Origin: Oleispirillum naphthae
Lineage (GTDB): Bacteria; Pseudomonadota; Alphaproteobacteria; Rhodospirillales; Rhodospirillaceae
Assembly (NCBI GenBank): GCA_027864655.1
Contig: JAQAZG010000004.1
Coordinates: 124,001-188,000 of the forward strand
DNA: 64,000 nt
Direction: 5' to 3'
How positions within the stretch are numbered: position 1 is the first letter of the stretch; each line of letters opens with the position of its first letter. The notes below the pieces were generated by a model. It ran no database searches and was not told the DNA's origin. It saw only the letters and a list, made by a program, of their open reading frames with translations. This document shows positions 18,590 through 27,898 of this stretch, piece by piece. Both the position numbers and the translations under genes were made by a program.

Positions 18590-21165
18590 TCGGACGAATT
18601 GCCGCGGGGGTCTGCGCCGGGCTTCTTTTCTTCTTCGCCGCCCTGGTGATAGTCACCCCCAACGCCGTGCCCACCGGCCGCATCGCCGAGGTCGCCGTGG
18701 ATGCCGCCGACATCCGCCCCGAGATCGGCCACGCCTTCGCCTTCCGCGTGCCGCGGTGGCTGCCCGAGGACAGCCGCAGCAGGTCGAGCCTTGCCCTGTT
18801 CGAGGACGGCAAGCCCCTCATCCCGCATGCGCTGCACGATTCCATCCGCACCGCGGGCAAGGGGCTTTATTCCCATTGGGGACGGCAGGTCTATTTCTCC
18901 GCCTTCGACAACAGCGACCCGCGCAGCAACGGGCGCTCGTACCGCTATCGCGTGGCCGAGGCGCTCTCCCCTCTGTGGGGGGTGGGGGCTCTGCTGCTCG
19001 GCCTTTTGCTGCTCGTTCGTCTGCGCTGTGGCGCGTTCGCCGTGATGGCGGGCGCGGGCGCGGGCGGTTTGGCCGCCTGTTTCCTTCTTCCGGCGGAGAC
19101 TATGGCCACCCTGGTCAACGGCGGGATCATGGCGGCCCTTCTCGCGATATGGCCCGTGGTCTGCTGGAGCCTCGGCAGCAACGGCGCGCGGCGCGATTGG
19201 ATTCGCGGCGGCGCGCTGTCTCTGGTGCCGATGCTGGTGGCGCTCGGCTATTCCGGTTTTGCCTCCATCGCCGGTATCGTGTGGCCTAGATTTCTGACGA
19301 TCGGCCAGCTGCCGGCCGGTTTCACCGTCGTTTCGTTTCTTGCGTTCTGTGCGGCCGCGCGGGATTTCGCTCCGGTTTCCCGCATCATGCGGAGGGTTCC
19401 GGCGGCGTCCCCGGCGGTTTTGACCGCGTGCCTGGCCGTCGTCGCCATCGCCCCACGTCTCAGCCTTCTGGTTCTCAACTGGGATGCCTCCCCGGTCTGG
19501 GACGCCCAGGGCTACGACCTGATCACCCACGCCTTCGCGCAGACCCTGAGCATCCCGCACGACATCGATTCCATGCCCGGCATGATCGTCGTCAACGGCC
19601 TCATCTATGCGGCGTTCGGCCACTATTGGGGCATAGCACGGGTTTTCAACCTGTTGCTCAACCTGGCAACCGGCGTTCTCTTCGCGCACGCGGCGCGGAT
19701 AGGCACCGGGTCGCGCACGGCGGGCCTGTTGACCTTCCTGGTCTTCGGCGTCAGCGTCGAGGTGTTCCGCCTCGATCACCTTCTGCTGACCGAGACCCTG
19801 TTCCAGTTCTTCATCGCCGCGTTGCTGTGGTGCCTGGTGGCCTATGTCGTCTGGCGGAAACCCCTGTTCGCGGCGATGGGCGGGGCTGCCGCCGCGGGGG
19901 TGATTCTGACGCGCCTGCAGGGCGCCGGACTGGTTGCCGGCGCGGTTGCGGTCCTCATCCTGCTCGTTCCGGGTGCGATGCGGCGGCGGGTCGGAGTTGC
20001 CGCGCTGCTGCTGGCGACGATGCTGCTCCTGATCCTGCCGTGGGGCGCCTGGAATGCGGCCGAGCGCGGCCGGTTTTCGTTCGGCAGTGGGCAGGAAAGC
20101 TCCGCCTTCTGGATTCACAATCATCCCGATGCGCCCCATGGGCTGGTCTTCGGGGCCCAGATGAGCGGCATTTGGGCGAAAGAGGTCCACCGCGGCGAGG
20201 GAAGGCCGACGGCGGAGCGGGTCGCCCAGCTGAATCGCAACGCCTGGGATTTTTATCGCCACAATCCGATGGTGTTTCTGGAGCGGGCGCTGGACCGCCA
20301 GTTCAGCCTTCTCTCCCTGATTCCGGATGCCTTCTTCGTCTCGCCCGTCGGCTGGAAACCCGCGGCGATGTCCGAGTTCCGCTCCGTGCGGTACTGGGCT
20401 GTCCGCCTCGACAAGATCGTTTTTCTCCTGTTGATGGCCGCGGCGCTGGTGCTCCGGCGGGATAAGACCTCCCTGGTCTCGTTGCTCCTGTTCGCGGGAT
20501 ACGCGGCACCGATCTCCCTCTATTCCGTGCCCGATCAGCGCATCCGCTGGCCGGTCTATATGCTGATGGCGTTGCCCTATGTCATTTACGCCGCGGGCGC
20601 GGCAAGGTCTCTAGCCCTGCCGGAGGGCCGGATGCCGCCGTCGTTTTCCGCAAGGCGGATTCTCATCGGCGCGGCGCTGGCCGCCGCAGTCTGGATGGCG
20701 CTGCACTTGGCATGGGGCCGACATCAGCAGTTCCCCGCCCTTTCGCTGCAAGGGGCGATTCCGGCTTCTTCCGCATCCGGTGAGCCGATTCCGCCGGATG
20801 GGAACGCGTTCCTCGGTTTGCCGTCGTCGCAGTGGATGGGAAGGCGGATGTTTCTCTCCGGCCGGGTGTCGCCGTATTTTCGCAGGTTCGAAGGGTATCC
20901 GTTCGGCAATCCTTACGATGCGTCGCCGTTCCTGATCGATGCTCGCCACAAGTTCTATCTGTTCAACGGCTCGGAGGAGACGAACCGGGAAGTCAAAGGC
21001 TCTCAGATTCTGATGTCGTTTGACGGTTGCGCGGCCGAAGAAGGGGTTCGGGAGACCGAGTTCCTTTCGGTCGCGGCGCGCGTCGAGGGATGGGCGCTGC
21101 GCCTGGACGACGGGCGTCTTGCGAATCTCTGGCTGCGTTGCATCCGCGCCGAGAAGAAGCGCTGA
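18586..21165 (+). CDS. Large polytopic membrane protein, GT-C (GT39/PMT-like) glycosyltransferase candidate
   Basis: 859 residues from ATG 18586, preceded by AAAGGAG and overlapping the asnB stop as ATGA. One N-terminal span is followed by a hydrophilic region to about residue 125. Then come around a dozen hydrophobic segments, and a roughly 180-residue soluble C-terminal part. NWDASPVWDAQGYD, in the loop after the third cluster of spans, resembles the acidic catalytic loop of lipid-phosphate-sugar-using GT-C enzymes. IARVFNLLLNLATGVLFA also fits PMT_2 proteins. It probably transfers a polyprenyl-linked sugar on the periplasmic side. A Wzy-type polymerase is the main alternative. Confidence 0.6.
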   Translation: MIGRIAAGVCAGLLFFFAALVIVTPNAVPTGRIAEVAVDAADIRPEIGHAFAFRVPRWLPEDSRSRSSLALFEDGKPLIPHALHDSIRTAGKGLYSHWGRQVYFSAFDNSDPRSNGRSYRYRVAEALSPLWGVGALLLGLLLLVRLRCGAFAVMAGAGAGGLAACFLLPAETMATLVNGGIMAALLAIWPVVCWSLGSNGARRDWIRGGALSLVPMLVALGYSGFASIAGIVWPRFLTIGQLPAGFTVVSFLAFCAAARDFAPVSRIMRRVPAASPAVLTACLAVVAIAPRLSLLVLNWDASPVWDAQGYDLITHAFAQTLSIPHDIDSMPGMIVVNGLIYAAFGHYWGIARVFNLLLNLATGVLFAHAARIGTGSRTAGLLTFLVFGVSVEVFRLDHLLLTETLFQFFIAALLWCLVAYVVWRKPLFAAMGGAAAAGVILTRLQGAGLVAGAVAVLILLVPGAMRRRVGVAALLLATMLLLILPWGAWNAAERGRFSFGSGQESSAFWIHNHPDAPHGLVFGAQMSGIWAKEVHRGEGRPTAERVAQLNRNAWDFYRHNPMVFLERALDRQFSLLSLIPDAFFVSPVGWKPAAMSEFRSVRYWAVRLDKIVFLLLMAAALVLRRDKTSLVSLLLFAGYAAPISLYSVPDQRIRWPVYMLMALPYVIYAAGAARSLALPEGRMPPSFSARRILIGAALAAAVWMALHLAWGRHQQFPALSLQGAIPASSASGEPIPPDGNAFLGLPSSQWMGRRMFLSGRVSPYFRRFEGYPFGNPYDASPFLIDARHKFYLFNGSEETNREVKGSQILMSFDGCAAEEGVRETEFLSVAARVEGWALRLDDGRLANLWLRCIRAEKKR

Positions 21166-21168
21166 TCC

Positions 21169-22554
21169 ATGCTGTTCCAGTCGCCGCAGTTTCTGTTTCT
21201 TTTCGTCGCCACCCTGGGGGCCTATGCGGCGATGCGCGGCGACCAGGGGCGTCTGGTCGCCCTTACTCTGGCATCGCTGCTGTTCTATGCCTATGCCGGC
21301 TGGCGCGACGTGATTCTCCTCGCCGTGCTATTGGTGGCCAACCACCAGCTGTCGCGGGTGACCGAGCGCCTGGCCGGAACGCGACGCGGGCTGTATGCCC
21401 TGTGGGCGGCCGTCCTGTTCAACCTGGCGCCGCTGATCTTCTACAAGTACCTCTACTTCCTGATGCAGATCGCCGCCCCTGCCTGGGGCGCGGAACTGGG
21501 GGTCGAGCGGTATGAAATTCCGCTCGGCTCGTCGTTCTACACCTTCCTGCTGATCGCCTATCACATCGACATCCACCACGGTCTGGTGAAGCGGGAGCGG
21601 CAATTCGTCCGCATGGTGCTGTTTTCCACCTTCTTCGCCCATGTCGCCGGGCCGATCATGCGCGCCCGCGAACTGCTGCCGCAGTTCGACCACCTGCGGC
21701 CGCTGGACTATGCGGGCCTGCGCGCCGGGAGCGTGTTCATTCTGCTCGGCCTGCTCAAGAAGGTGGTGGTGGCCGACCAGGTTGCGCCGCTGGTCGATGC
21801 GCTGTTCGGCCGCAGCCAGACCGAGGCGCTGTCATTCTTTTCCGCCTGGGGCGCGGGCCTGGGCTTCGGGTTGCAGATCTATTCCGATTTCTCCGGCTAT
21901 TCCGACATCGCCCTGGGGCTTGGGCTGTGCTTCGGCATCCGCCTGCGCCGCAACTTCGAGTACCCCTATCTGGCGCGCGATCCCTCCGATTTCTGGCGGC
22001 GCTGGCACATCACCCTGAGCGAATGGTTCCGCGACTACGTGTACATCCCGCTCGGCGGCAACCGCAACGGCGGGGCCGCCACCCTGTTCAACCTCGCGGC
22101 CACCATGGTGCTGTGCGGCCTGTGGCACGGCGCTTCGTGGACCTTCATCGTCTGGGGCGGCATCCATGCGGCGCTGCTGGCGTTCTATCACCTGTGCCGC
22201 CGTCCCTTGCAGGCGCTTGCGCCGTTGCCCGCGGTGCTGACCTTCCTGGTGGCGATGATCGCCTGGGTGTTCTTCCGCGCCGGCAGCCTGGCCGAGGCCG
22301 GCTCGATCGCCGGCTCCATGCTGGCGCCGGATGCCCTGGGCTCCGCCGCGGAGGGTTGGCGGTGCCTGGGGCTGGCCCTGCTGCTGCCCGGCCTGCAGTA
22401 CGTCGAGCGCCTGGCGATGAGCGACGAATCCGCATTGCGCGCCGCATGGCGCGGGCTTCCCGCCTGGATCAAGGGCGGGGCCGCCGCCGCCGTGGCGGTG
22501 CTGATCGTCCTGCACATCCATTCCCAGGCGGTTTACATCTATTTCCGTTTCTAG
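21169..22554 (+). CDS. MBOAT-family membrane O-acyltransferase 2 (AlgI-like)
   Basis: 461 residues with many hydrophobic spans. It opens MLFQSPQFLFLF and continues LLFYAYAGWRD, the classic AlgI-type start. Motifs include IPLGSSFYTF, DFSGYSDIALG, WHITLSEWFRDYVYIPLGGN and GLWHGASWTF with the catalytic histidine. It is more typical of the AlgI/PatA branch than MBOAT 1. It starts 3 bases after the upstream gene and is followed by an SGNH-like protein 13 bases later, the expected pairing for O-acetylation of an extracellular polysaccharide. Confidence 0.93.
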   Translation: MLFQSPQFLFLFVATLGAYAAMRGDQGRLVALTLASLLFYAYAGWRDVILLAVLLVANHQLSRVTERLAGTRRGLYALWAAVLFNLAPLIFYKYLYFLMQIAAPAWGAELGVERYEIPLGSSFYTFLLIAYHIDIHHGLVKRERQFVRMVLFSTFFAHVAGPIMRARELLPQFDHLRPLDYAGLRAGSVFILLGLLKKVVVADQVAPLVDALFGRSQTEALSFFSAWGAGLGFGLQIYSDFSGYSDIALGLGLCFGIRLRRNFEYPYLARDPSDFWRRWHITLSEWFRDYVYIPLGGNRNGGAATLFNLAATMVLCGLWHGASWTFIVWGGIHAALLAFYHLCRRPLQALAPLPAVLTFLVAMIAWVFFRAGSLAEAGSIAGSMLAPDALGSAAEGWRCLGLALLLPGLQYVERLAMSDESALRAAWRGLPAWIKGGAAAAVAVLIVLHIHSQAVYIYFRF

Positions 22555-22567
22555 CGAGAGAGACAGG

Positions 22568-23545
22568 ATGCGATATCGGCGGGCAGCGGCATGGTGGGCA
22601 TTGGCCTGGTTGGCGGCGATCGAGCTTTCCGTCCGCTTCCTCTTCGGGCAGATCGCCGATACCGGCCAGTTGGCCCACCTGCGCGAGAAGATCGCCAACC
22701 TCGAAGCCTTGAAGGACAGGCCCGCCGTCGTCTTCGCCGGGAACTCGGCGGCGCGGGAGAATGTCGATCCCTGGGCCTTCGCCGCGGCGGGCGGGGGCGA
22801 CGCCTACAACCTCGGCATGTCCGACGGCACCTTCTACGCCATGGATAAACTGCTCGAACGCTACCGCGGCGCGCAGTTCGCCGATGTCCGCGCCGTCTAT
22901 TTCCTGATCAATCCGCCGGATGTGAAGATCCGCCATCTGGTCGAGATCAAGGATGCGCAGTTCATGACCCTGCGCGAGCGGCTGTCGATCGGCATGTTCT
23001 CCGCAGAGACGCTGCTGAGCGAAATCTCGCGCCTCTATGCCTACCGCGAGGAAATCTATTACCAGATCAAGCTTCTGGCGCTGCGCAAGAAGATCACCGA
23101 GACGGGCTTCAGCGTCGCCGACGACGCCCGCGGCTTCAGCCCCCGCGACCCCGACAAGGGCGGCAGCGCCGCGGTGATGAAAAGCGAGATTCACCGGGTG
23201 ATGTCCGGCTATGCCTTGCCCGGCTACCAGGCGGCGGCGCTGCTGCGCACCACCGCCCGCCTGCAAGCGGAGGGGCTGCGGGCGGTTTGGGTATTGCCGC
23301 CGCTGCCGTCCGCCGTGCGTGGGGAACTGGCGGGCGGACTGGCCGCCGAGGAGCGGCAGTTCGAGACCTGGCTGACGGCGCAGGCGGCACGGCTGAAGGT
23401 GCCGGTGATCGATGCCCGCGCCGTTGCCGCGGACGACTGCTTCTACGACTTCCTGCACCTCAAGGCCGAGGGTGCGCGCCGCTTCGGCGCTTGGCTCGCC
23501 CGCCCGGCGCCGGACGCCCGGCTGACCTGCGGCCTCAACCCTTGA
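22568..23545 (+). CDS. SGNH-like periplasmic protein, partner of MBOAT 2
   Basis: 325 residues. One hydrophobic anchor lies at residues 6-25 and the rest should be periplasmic. VVFAGNSAAREN fits SGNH block I with serine in GNS. DFLHLKAEGARRF near the C-terminus is a good Asp-x-x-His block with both catalytic residues. The protein sits right after an AlgI-like MBOAT, as AlgJ/AlgX-like proteins do, so it likely transfers acetyl groups delivered by the MBOAT. Its 3' end overlaps the convergent GT2 gene by 11 bases, where the two halves of the locus meet. Confidence 0.75.
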   Translation: MRYRRAAAWWALAWLAAIELSVRFLFGQIADTGQLAHLREKIANLEALKDRPAVVFAGNSAARENVDPWAFAAAGGGDAYNLGMSDGTFYAMDKLLERYRGAQFADVRAVYFLINPPDVKIRHLVEIKDAQFMTLRERLSIGMFSAETLLSEISRLYAYREEIYYQIKLLALRKKITETGFSVADDARGFSPRDPDKGGSAAVMKSEIHRVMSGYALPGYQAAALLRTTARLQAEGLRAVWVLPPLPSAVRGELAGGLAAEERQFETWLTAQAARLKVPVIDARAVAADDCFYDFLHLKAEGARRFGAWLARPAPDARLTCGLNP

Positions 23546-24542
23546 GCGGCGGGGCGGCGGGCCGGGGAGGGTGACGCCGCTTCACCAGGGCGGTGCTGCT
23601 CAGGTGCTGATTGTACTGCATGTCCATGTACATGGCGGCGAGCCCGGTGATGAAGGCGTTGATGGTGAGGAACATCGCCACCAGCAGGTTGGTCGAGAGC
23701 AAAACGCCCGAGGTGAGCGCGTACCACAGCAGGCGGGCGGTGACCGGAATATCGATCAGCAGCAGCAGGAAGGCGAAGGCGTAGCACAGCACCAGGGGAT
23801 GGAAGTCCCGGATCACGTACTTCTCGCCCATGCGCCGCCAGAACATCTTGAACAGCAGCCAGGGGATGGTGAACATCACCTTGCGGATCTTCAGGCGGGA
23901 AACCTCGCCGACGTTGTAGACGGGCTCGATCGGCACGTCGCGCACCCGGAAGTTCTCGATGTTGAGGCGCACCAGAAGGTCGTTCGGCTGGCCGTAGCGC
24001 TTGTACATCGCGTCCCAGTCGATGGTGGCGAGCGCATCCTCGTTGATCACCGTGTAACCGGACTGGCTGTCCGAGATGCACCAATAGCCGGAGCTCACCT
24101 TGGTCATCAGCGAAAGCCCGGCGTTGCCGAGGTAGCGGATTTTCGGAATCTTCTTCCAGGCGTGCCCGGTGAACAGGCGGTTTCCCTTGGAATAGTCGCA
24201 AAGATCTTCGACCACCGGGTCGAGAAGCGCGGGCAGATCCTCGGGGGCCATCTGGCCGTCGCCGGCCATCACCGCAGCGCAGTTGACGCCGTTGTCGCGG
24301 CACCACTTGTAGCCGGTGGCGATGGCGGCGCCGACGCCCTGGTTGGTCTCGTGGCGCAACAGGACGACGCGTTCGTCTCCGGCGGCGTGCTCCTCGACGA
24401 TGGCGGCGGTGCGGTCGCGGCTGCGGTCATCGACGACGACGATGCGATCGACGTAATCGGGCATGGTGAGGAGCACCTTGGAAATCTGCGTTTCCTCGTT
24501 GTAGGACGGCACCACCACGGCCACGCTCATGCCTCGGTACAT
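23535..24542 (-). CDS. Glycosyltransferase family 2, dolichyl-phosphate-sugar-synthase-like, with C-terminal membrane spans
   Basis: 335 residues from ATG 24542, preceded by TAGGAG; ATG 24530 is a second option. GT-A fold motifs are VVVPSYNEE, VVVDDRSRDRT and the metal-binding MAGDGQM. Two or three hydrophobic segments follow after about residue 230 (LCYAFAFLLLLIDIP and two later). The pattern fits polyprenyl-phosphate glycosyltransferases such as GtrB/DPM1, which would supply a lipid-linked sugar to a GT-C enzyme such as the one at 18586-21165. It is the last gene of the minus-strand half and follows a methyltransferase by 9 bases. Confidence 0.88.
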   Translation of the reverse strand: MYRGMSVAVVVPSYNEETQISKVLLTMPDYVDRIVVVDDRSRDRTAAIVEEHAAGDERVVLLRHETNQGVGAAIATGYKWCRDNGVNCAAVMAGDGQMAPEDLPALLDPVVEDLCDYSKGNRLFTGHAWKKIPKIRYLGNAGLSLMTKVSSGYWCISDSQSGYTVINEDALATIDWDAMYKRYGQPNDLLVRLNIENFRVRDVPIEPVYNVGEVSRLKIRKVMFTIPWLLFKMFWRRMGEKYVIRDFHPLVLCYAFAFLLLLIDIPVTARLLWYALTSGVLLSTNLLVAMFLTINAFITGLAAMYMDMQYNQHLSSTALVKRRHPPRPAAPPLKG

Positions 24543-24551
24543 CTGGGTCTC

Positions 24552-25256
24552 CTATCGGTTCCGCGAAATCAGGACGGCAAGCTCGAAGGACAGGAACTCC
24601 CCGAGCGGGGACTTGCGCGCGGCGTTCAGGCGCCAGGCGCGGCGCAGCACGAGGTCGATGCCGAAGACGGCCTCTATCCTCGCCTCGGGGAAACCCGCCA
24701 GGGACTCCCGGATGGAGTCGAGGTCGAAGTAATATCCGACCGGCAGACGGCGGCGCACGCGGCGCAAGGCGCTGCGGAAATTCGGCACCACCAGCAGCAT
24801 GCGGCCGTCCGGGGCGATGCGGTCGAGGTGCGCGCGCCAGAAGGCGGCGCGCTCCTCCGGTGCGATGTAGTGATAGACCTCGCAGGAATTGACCAGGTCG
24901 TATTCGCCGGGGAAAAGCGTGCCCAGGTCGAGCACGTTGCCGTTCCTGACCTCGGCGTAAAGGCCGCTTTCCGCCGCCAGTTCCGCCAGTTCCGGGGTGA
25001 AATCCACGCCGTCCATCCGTGCCACCGGCAACCGTTCGCGGATGTGGCGGCCGAGGAAGCCATTGCCGCAGCCGCAATCGAGGATGCGCAAGGGATGCGG
25101 CAACAGGGGCGGCAGCACCCGGCGCAGCAGGTGATCGTAGAGCTTGAGGCGCATCGCAATGCCGGTGCGGGTATGCCCGTTGGCGGCGAAGGAGGTGGCG
25201 TGTTCCCGCGCGAAGCGGCCGAAGCGTTCGAGGAACGTCTGTTCAAGAGAGCTCAT
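24552..25256 (-). CDS. SAM-dependent methyltransferase
   Basis: 234 residues. SAM motif I is ILDCGCGNGFLG, followed by MDGVDFTPEL and a post-motif SCEVYHYIAPEERAAF. It is a small class I enzyme without membrane spans. It overlaps the upstream deacetylase gene by 14 bases and precedes the GT2 gene by 9 bases. It probably methylates a sugar or a sugar precursor in the cytoplasm. The target is not evident from sequence. Confidence 0.82.
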   Translation of the reverse strand: MSSLEQTFLERFGRFAREHATSFAANGHTRTGIAMRLKLYDHLLRRVLPPLLPHPLRILDCGCGNGFLGRHIRERLPVARMDGVDFTPELAELAAESGLYAEVRNGNVLDLGTLFPGEYDLVNSCEVYHYIAPEERAAFWRAHLDRIAPDGRMLLVVPNFRSALRRVRRRLPVGYYFDLDSIRESLAGFPEARIEAVFGIDLVLRRAWRLNAARKSPLGEFLSFELAVLISRNR

Positions 25257-26154
25257 CGCTGCCGATCTTTCTTTGCACTTCGACCCAGCCCCGCATCGTC
25301 CCGCACGCCGCCCGCTTCTGCAACCAGGGGAGCAGCGACTGCAACATTCTTCGATAGTTTTTTCCGGTGTTGCGCATGAACAGCCGCGTGTAGCGGGTCA
25401 GCCGGGCGACCTCGGGAAAATCGCCGAGTTCGTAGGGGTGGAAATAATAGACCGCGGTCTTGCCGCGGCGCAGGGAGCGGGCCAGAGCGATGCGCGACCA
25501 CCAGACGCCGAATACCCGCGTCGCCACCCCGGTCCCGGCGGGGAGGCGCAGGCCGGGGAATACGGGGATGGGAATCTCCCACAAGGGGCCCGCGCCCGGC
25601 ACGAAGGGATTGGCCGGATCGATCCGGTAGGGGGCGTACTGGGCGGGGACGGAGACGCCGAACTTGCCCTGCAGCTTGCGGCCGAAGCAAGCCGAGGAAT
25701 CGTAGAGGAAGCCCTCTTCCGCCAGCATCGCGATCTCGCGCGGCCCGTACACCAGGTTGGGAAAGCGGAAGCCGACCACCGGCTGCCCGGCGACGTCCTC
25801 GATGATCCGTTTCGCACCGCGGATGGCGTTGCGCAGATCGGCGTCCGGCAGGGCCGTGCTATCGATGTGGTGCATGGCGTGGCATGCCAGTTCGTGGCCG
25901 CGCGCCGCCACCGCGCGCGCCGCCCCGGGATACCGCTGCGCCATCTCGCCGAGGATGAAGAACGTCGCCTTGAGTTCCAGTTCGTCGAACAGGTCGAGCA
26001 CGTCGCCGACGAGATCGGGGAAGGCGCGGCGCGGCGGCATCGCGGCCTCCGCCGCGGCGACGCTCGGCCACAGCGAGGCGGGGCCGCCGGTCGCCCACCG
26101 GCAGTGGCACCACATGTCCATATCGACGGAGACGAAGCCCTGGCTGGCGTTCAC
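25243..26154 (-). CDS. Polysaccharide deacetylase-like protein (NodB/CE4 fold) 1
   Basis: 303 residues from GTG 26154, which overlaps the upstream stop as GTGA; no ATG is suitably placed. The CE4 metal/acid motif is SVDMDMW with D11 and D13. The metal-binding histidines are in CHAMHH (HxxxH). Further CE4-like stretches are VGFRFPNLVYG and the C-terminal YYFHPYELGDFP. It resembles the deacetylases of XrtA-type exopolysaccharide loci, which remove acetyl groups from N-acetyl sugars. There is no signal peptide, so it may act in the cytoplasm on lipid-linked sugars. Confidence 0.88.
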   Translation of the reverse strand: MNASQGFVSVDMDMWCHCRWATGGPASLWPSVAAAEAAMPPRRAFPDLVGDVLDLFDELELKATFFILGEMAQRYPGAARAVAARGHELACHAMHHIDSTALPDADLRNAIRGAKRIIEDVAGQPVVGFRFPNLVYGPREIAMLAEEGFLYDSSACFGRKLQGKFGVSVPAQYAPYRIDPANPFVPGAGPLWEIPIPVFPGLRLPAGTGVATRVFGVWWSRIALARSLRRGKTAVYYFHPYELGDFPEVARLTRYTRLFMRNTGKNYRRMLQSLLPWLQKRAACGTMRGWVEVQRKIGSDELS

Positions 26155-27155
26155 GAGTTCCCCTTCCTGCGAGATCGCGCGACGAACAGATACAGCACGG
26201 CGGTGACCCCCTGGGCGAGCACGGTGCGCAACAGCAGCAGCAGGTGCGTCACCGTCGCCGCCAGCATCGCCTGATCCACCGGCACGCCCACCAGGACCAG
26301 GCCGCCCACCCAGCCGGCCTGGTGCGTTCCGGTGCGGATGAACCCCTGCACCGGCAGCAGGGCCGCGACCCACCACGCCATGTATACGACAAGCACCTGA
26401 GCGAAGGAAAGGTCGAGTCCGGTGGCATGGGCAAGGATGAAGGTTTCCCCCATCTGCACCGCCCAGAACAGCAGGCTGGCCAGCGCCGCGACGGCCAGAT
26501 CTGCCGCCGGCAGGGCTGCGGCGTCGGCGAACGCGCGTGCCAGAGAGGCCAGGCCGCAGGCGATCCTGCTCCGGTTTCCGCCTTCCAGGCGCAGCGCGAG
26601 GCGGGTGCCCCAGGCCTGGCCGCGCCCCAGCACCAGGCCCCACAGCGCCGCCAGGGCGATGGCGCCGAGCGCGAGGACCAGCCGCACCCCGCCGTTGAGG
26701 ATCGCCTCGCCGCCGATCGGCAGCAGGCTCAGCCCGGTGAGGAGCGCCAGAACCACCGTGGCGTCGATGGCGCGGGTCAGCAGGTACGAGGTTCCGGCCA
26801 GGGAGAGGCGCGTGCCGCCCATTCTCTTCCAGGCCCAGATGCGTGCGCCTTCGCCCAGGCCGAAGGGCAGGACGAAGGTGGCCAGACCGGCGATGTTCTC
26901 GATCAGCCAGCCCTTCAGCCAGCCGATCTTCACCTGCGGCAGGAAGCGGCGGAAGCGCACCGAGCCCAGGTACTGCTGCGCCTGCAGGGCGATCACCAGC
27001 AGAAACAACGCCCGGAGGTCGAGGTGCCGCACGTCGGCGGCGAGCTCGCCGAGATCGACGAACGCAAGAACCGCGCCGACCGAGGCCAGCGTCACCAGTG
27101 CGGCAAGGATCCAGAGGCTAGGCCGGGTCACGATGCGCCACCAGGAGGAAGGCAT
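26151..27155 (-). CDS. Flippase-like membrane protein (LPG synthase TM / UPF0104 family)
   Basis: 334 residues from ATG 27155, overlapping the upstream methyltransferase by 38 bases; GTG 27131 would shorten that overlap to 14. About eight hydrophobic spans are visible, starting with LWILAALVTLASVGAVLAFV. LPFGLGEGARIW and the later LPVQGFIRTGTHQAG fit the lysylphosphatidylglycerol-synthase transmembrane domain family, without the catalytic synthase domain. Members in glycan loci are thought to act as lipid-glycan flippases or modifiers. Overlaps on both sides place it firmly in the operon. The exact role is uncertain. Confidence 0.72.
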   Translation of the reverse strand: MPSSWWRIVTRPSLWILAALVTLASVGAVLAFVDLGELAADVRHLDLRALFLLVIALQAQQYLGSVRFRRFLPQVKIGWLKGWLIENIAGLATFVLPFGLGEGARIWAWKRMGGTRLSLAGTSYLLTRAIDATVVLALLTGLSLLPIGGEAILNGGVRLVLALGAIALAALWGLVLGRGQAWGTRLALRLEGGNRSRIACGLASLARAFADAAALPAADLAVAALASLLFWAVQMGETFILAHATGLDLSFAQVLVVYMAWWVAALLPVQGFIRTGTHQAGWVGGLVLVGVPVDQAMLAATVTHLLLLLRTVLAQGVTAVLYLFVARSRRKGNS

Positions 27156-27897
27156 GGGGAAGCAGGTGCGCCGCGGTGCGGCTTCGCGCAAGGCCGCGCC
27201 GCCAGCCCGGCCGCGCCGCGAGGAAGCGGGACAACCGGGGGAACGGCGTGACGAACGCGGGCTCCAGGCGGATCGACCAGCCCGCGCGGCGGCGGACGAT
27301 GCGTTCGATCTCGGCAAGGTCGTAGCGGCGGATCAGGCGGTCGCGTTCGCGCAGGGGCTGGAAGCGGCGGCGCATCACCACCGCGAGGACCAGGCTGAGG
27401 CGATAGAGCAGGCTGCGGCGGTTCAGAATCTCCGCGACCAGCATGCCTCCCGGCGCGACCAGATCCATCGCGCCGTCGAGCGCCGGTTCGATGTCGTCGA
27501 TCAGCGCCAGGACGCCCATCGTCGTAACCACGCGGAAGCTGCCGGGCGCGAAGGGCAGGTTGCCGATGTCGGCGCAGACGTAGCTCGACCGCGGCGGGTG
27601 GAAGCGGTGCCGCGCGAGGAGAAGCAGGCTCTCCGCCAGGTCGATGTTGACGAACCCGTCGGCCCGCTCCGCAAAGCGGCGGGCCATCTGACAGGTGGCG
27701 CAACCGATGTCGGCCCAAAGGCCGCCTTCGGGAATCTCTGCCGTCGCCTCCGCCACCAGGTCGAGAAGAATTTCGGCGGTCACCGCCTCGCGCGCGTTCA
27801 GGCGGGCTTCGTCGAGGGCGTCCGCCGCGGCGTCCTGCGCCATGCCGTTGAAGGTGGACTTCCAGAAACGGGAGATCGCGGTCTCGCGGGGGCGCAT
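27118..27897 (-). CDS. SAM-dependent methyltransferase
   Basis: 259 residues from ATG 27897, one base after the upstream stop; an earlier ATG at 27915 would lie inside the sulfotransferase gene. Motif I reads WADIGCATCQMA, followed by VNIDLAES, then CADIGNLPFAPGSF and VVTTMGVLALIDD. This matches the class I methyltransferase 11 fold. The C-terminal third is arginine-rich and may contact lipid or nucleic acid, though that is speculative. It is one of nine methyltransferases in the glycan locus. Confidence 0.8.
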   Translation of the reverse strand: MRPRETAISRFWKSTFNGMAQDAAADALDEARLNAREAVTAEILLDLVAEATAEIPEGGLWADIGCATCQMARRFAERADGFVNIDLAESLLLLARHRFHPPRSSYVCADIGNLPFAPGSFRVVTTMGVLALIDDIEPALDGAMDLVAPGGMLVAEILNRRSLLYRLSLVLAVVMRRRFQPLRERDRLIRRYDLAEIERIVRRRAGWSIRLEPAFVTPFPRLSRFLAARPGWRRGLARSRTAAHLLPHAFLLVAHRDPA

Positions 27898-27898
27898 C

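Noticed and set aside
18586-21165. O-antigen polymerase (Wzy)
   Set aside because: The acidic loop after the early spans and the large soluble C-terminal part fit GT-C enzymes better, and the locus has an ABC exporter, which does not need Wzy. Not fully excluded.
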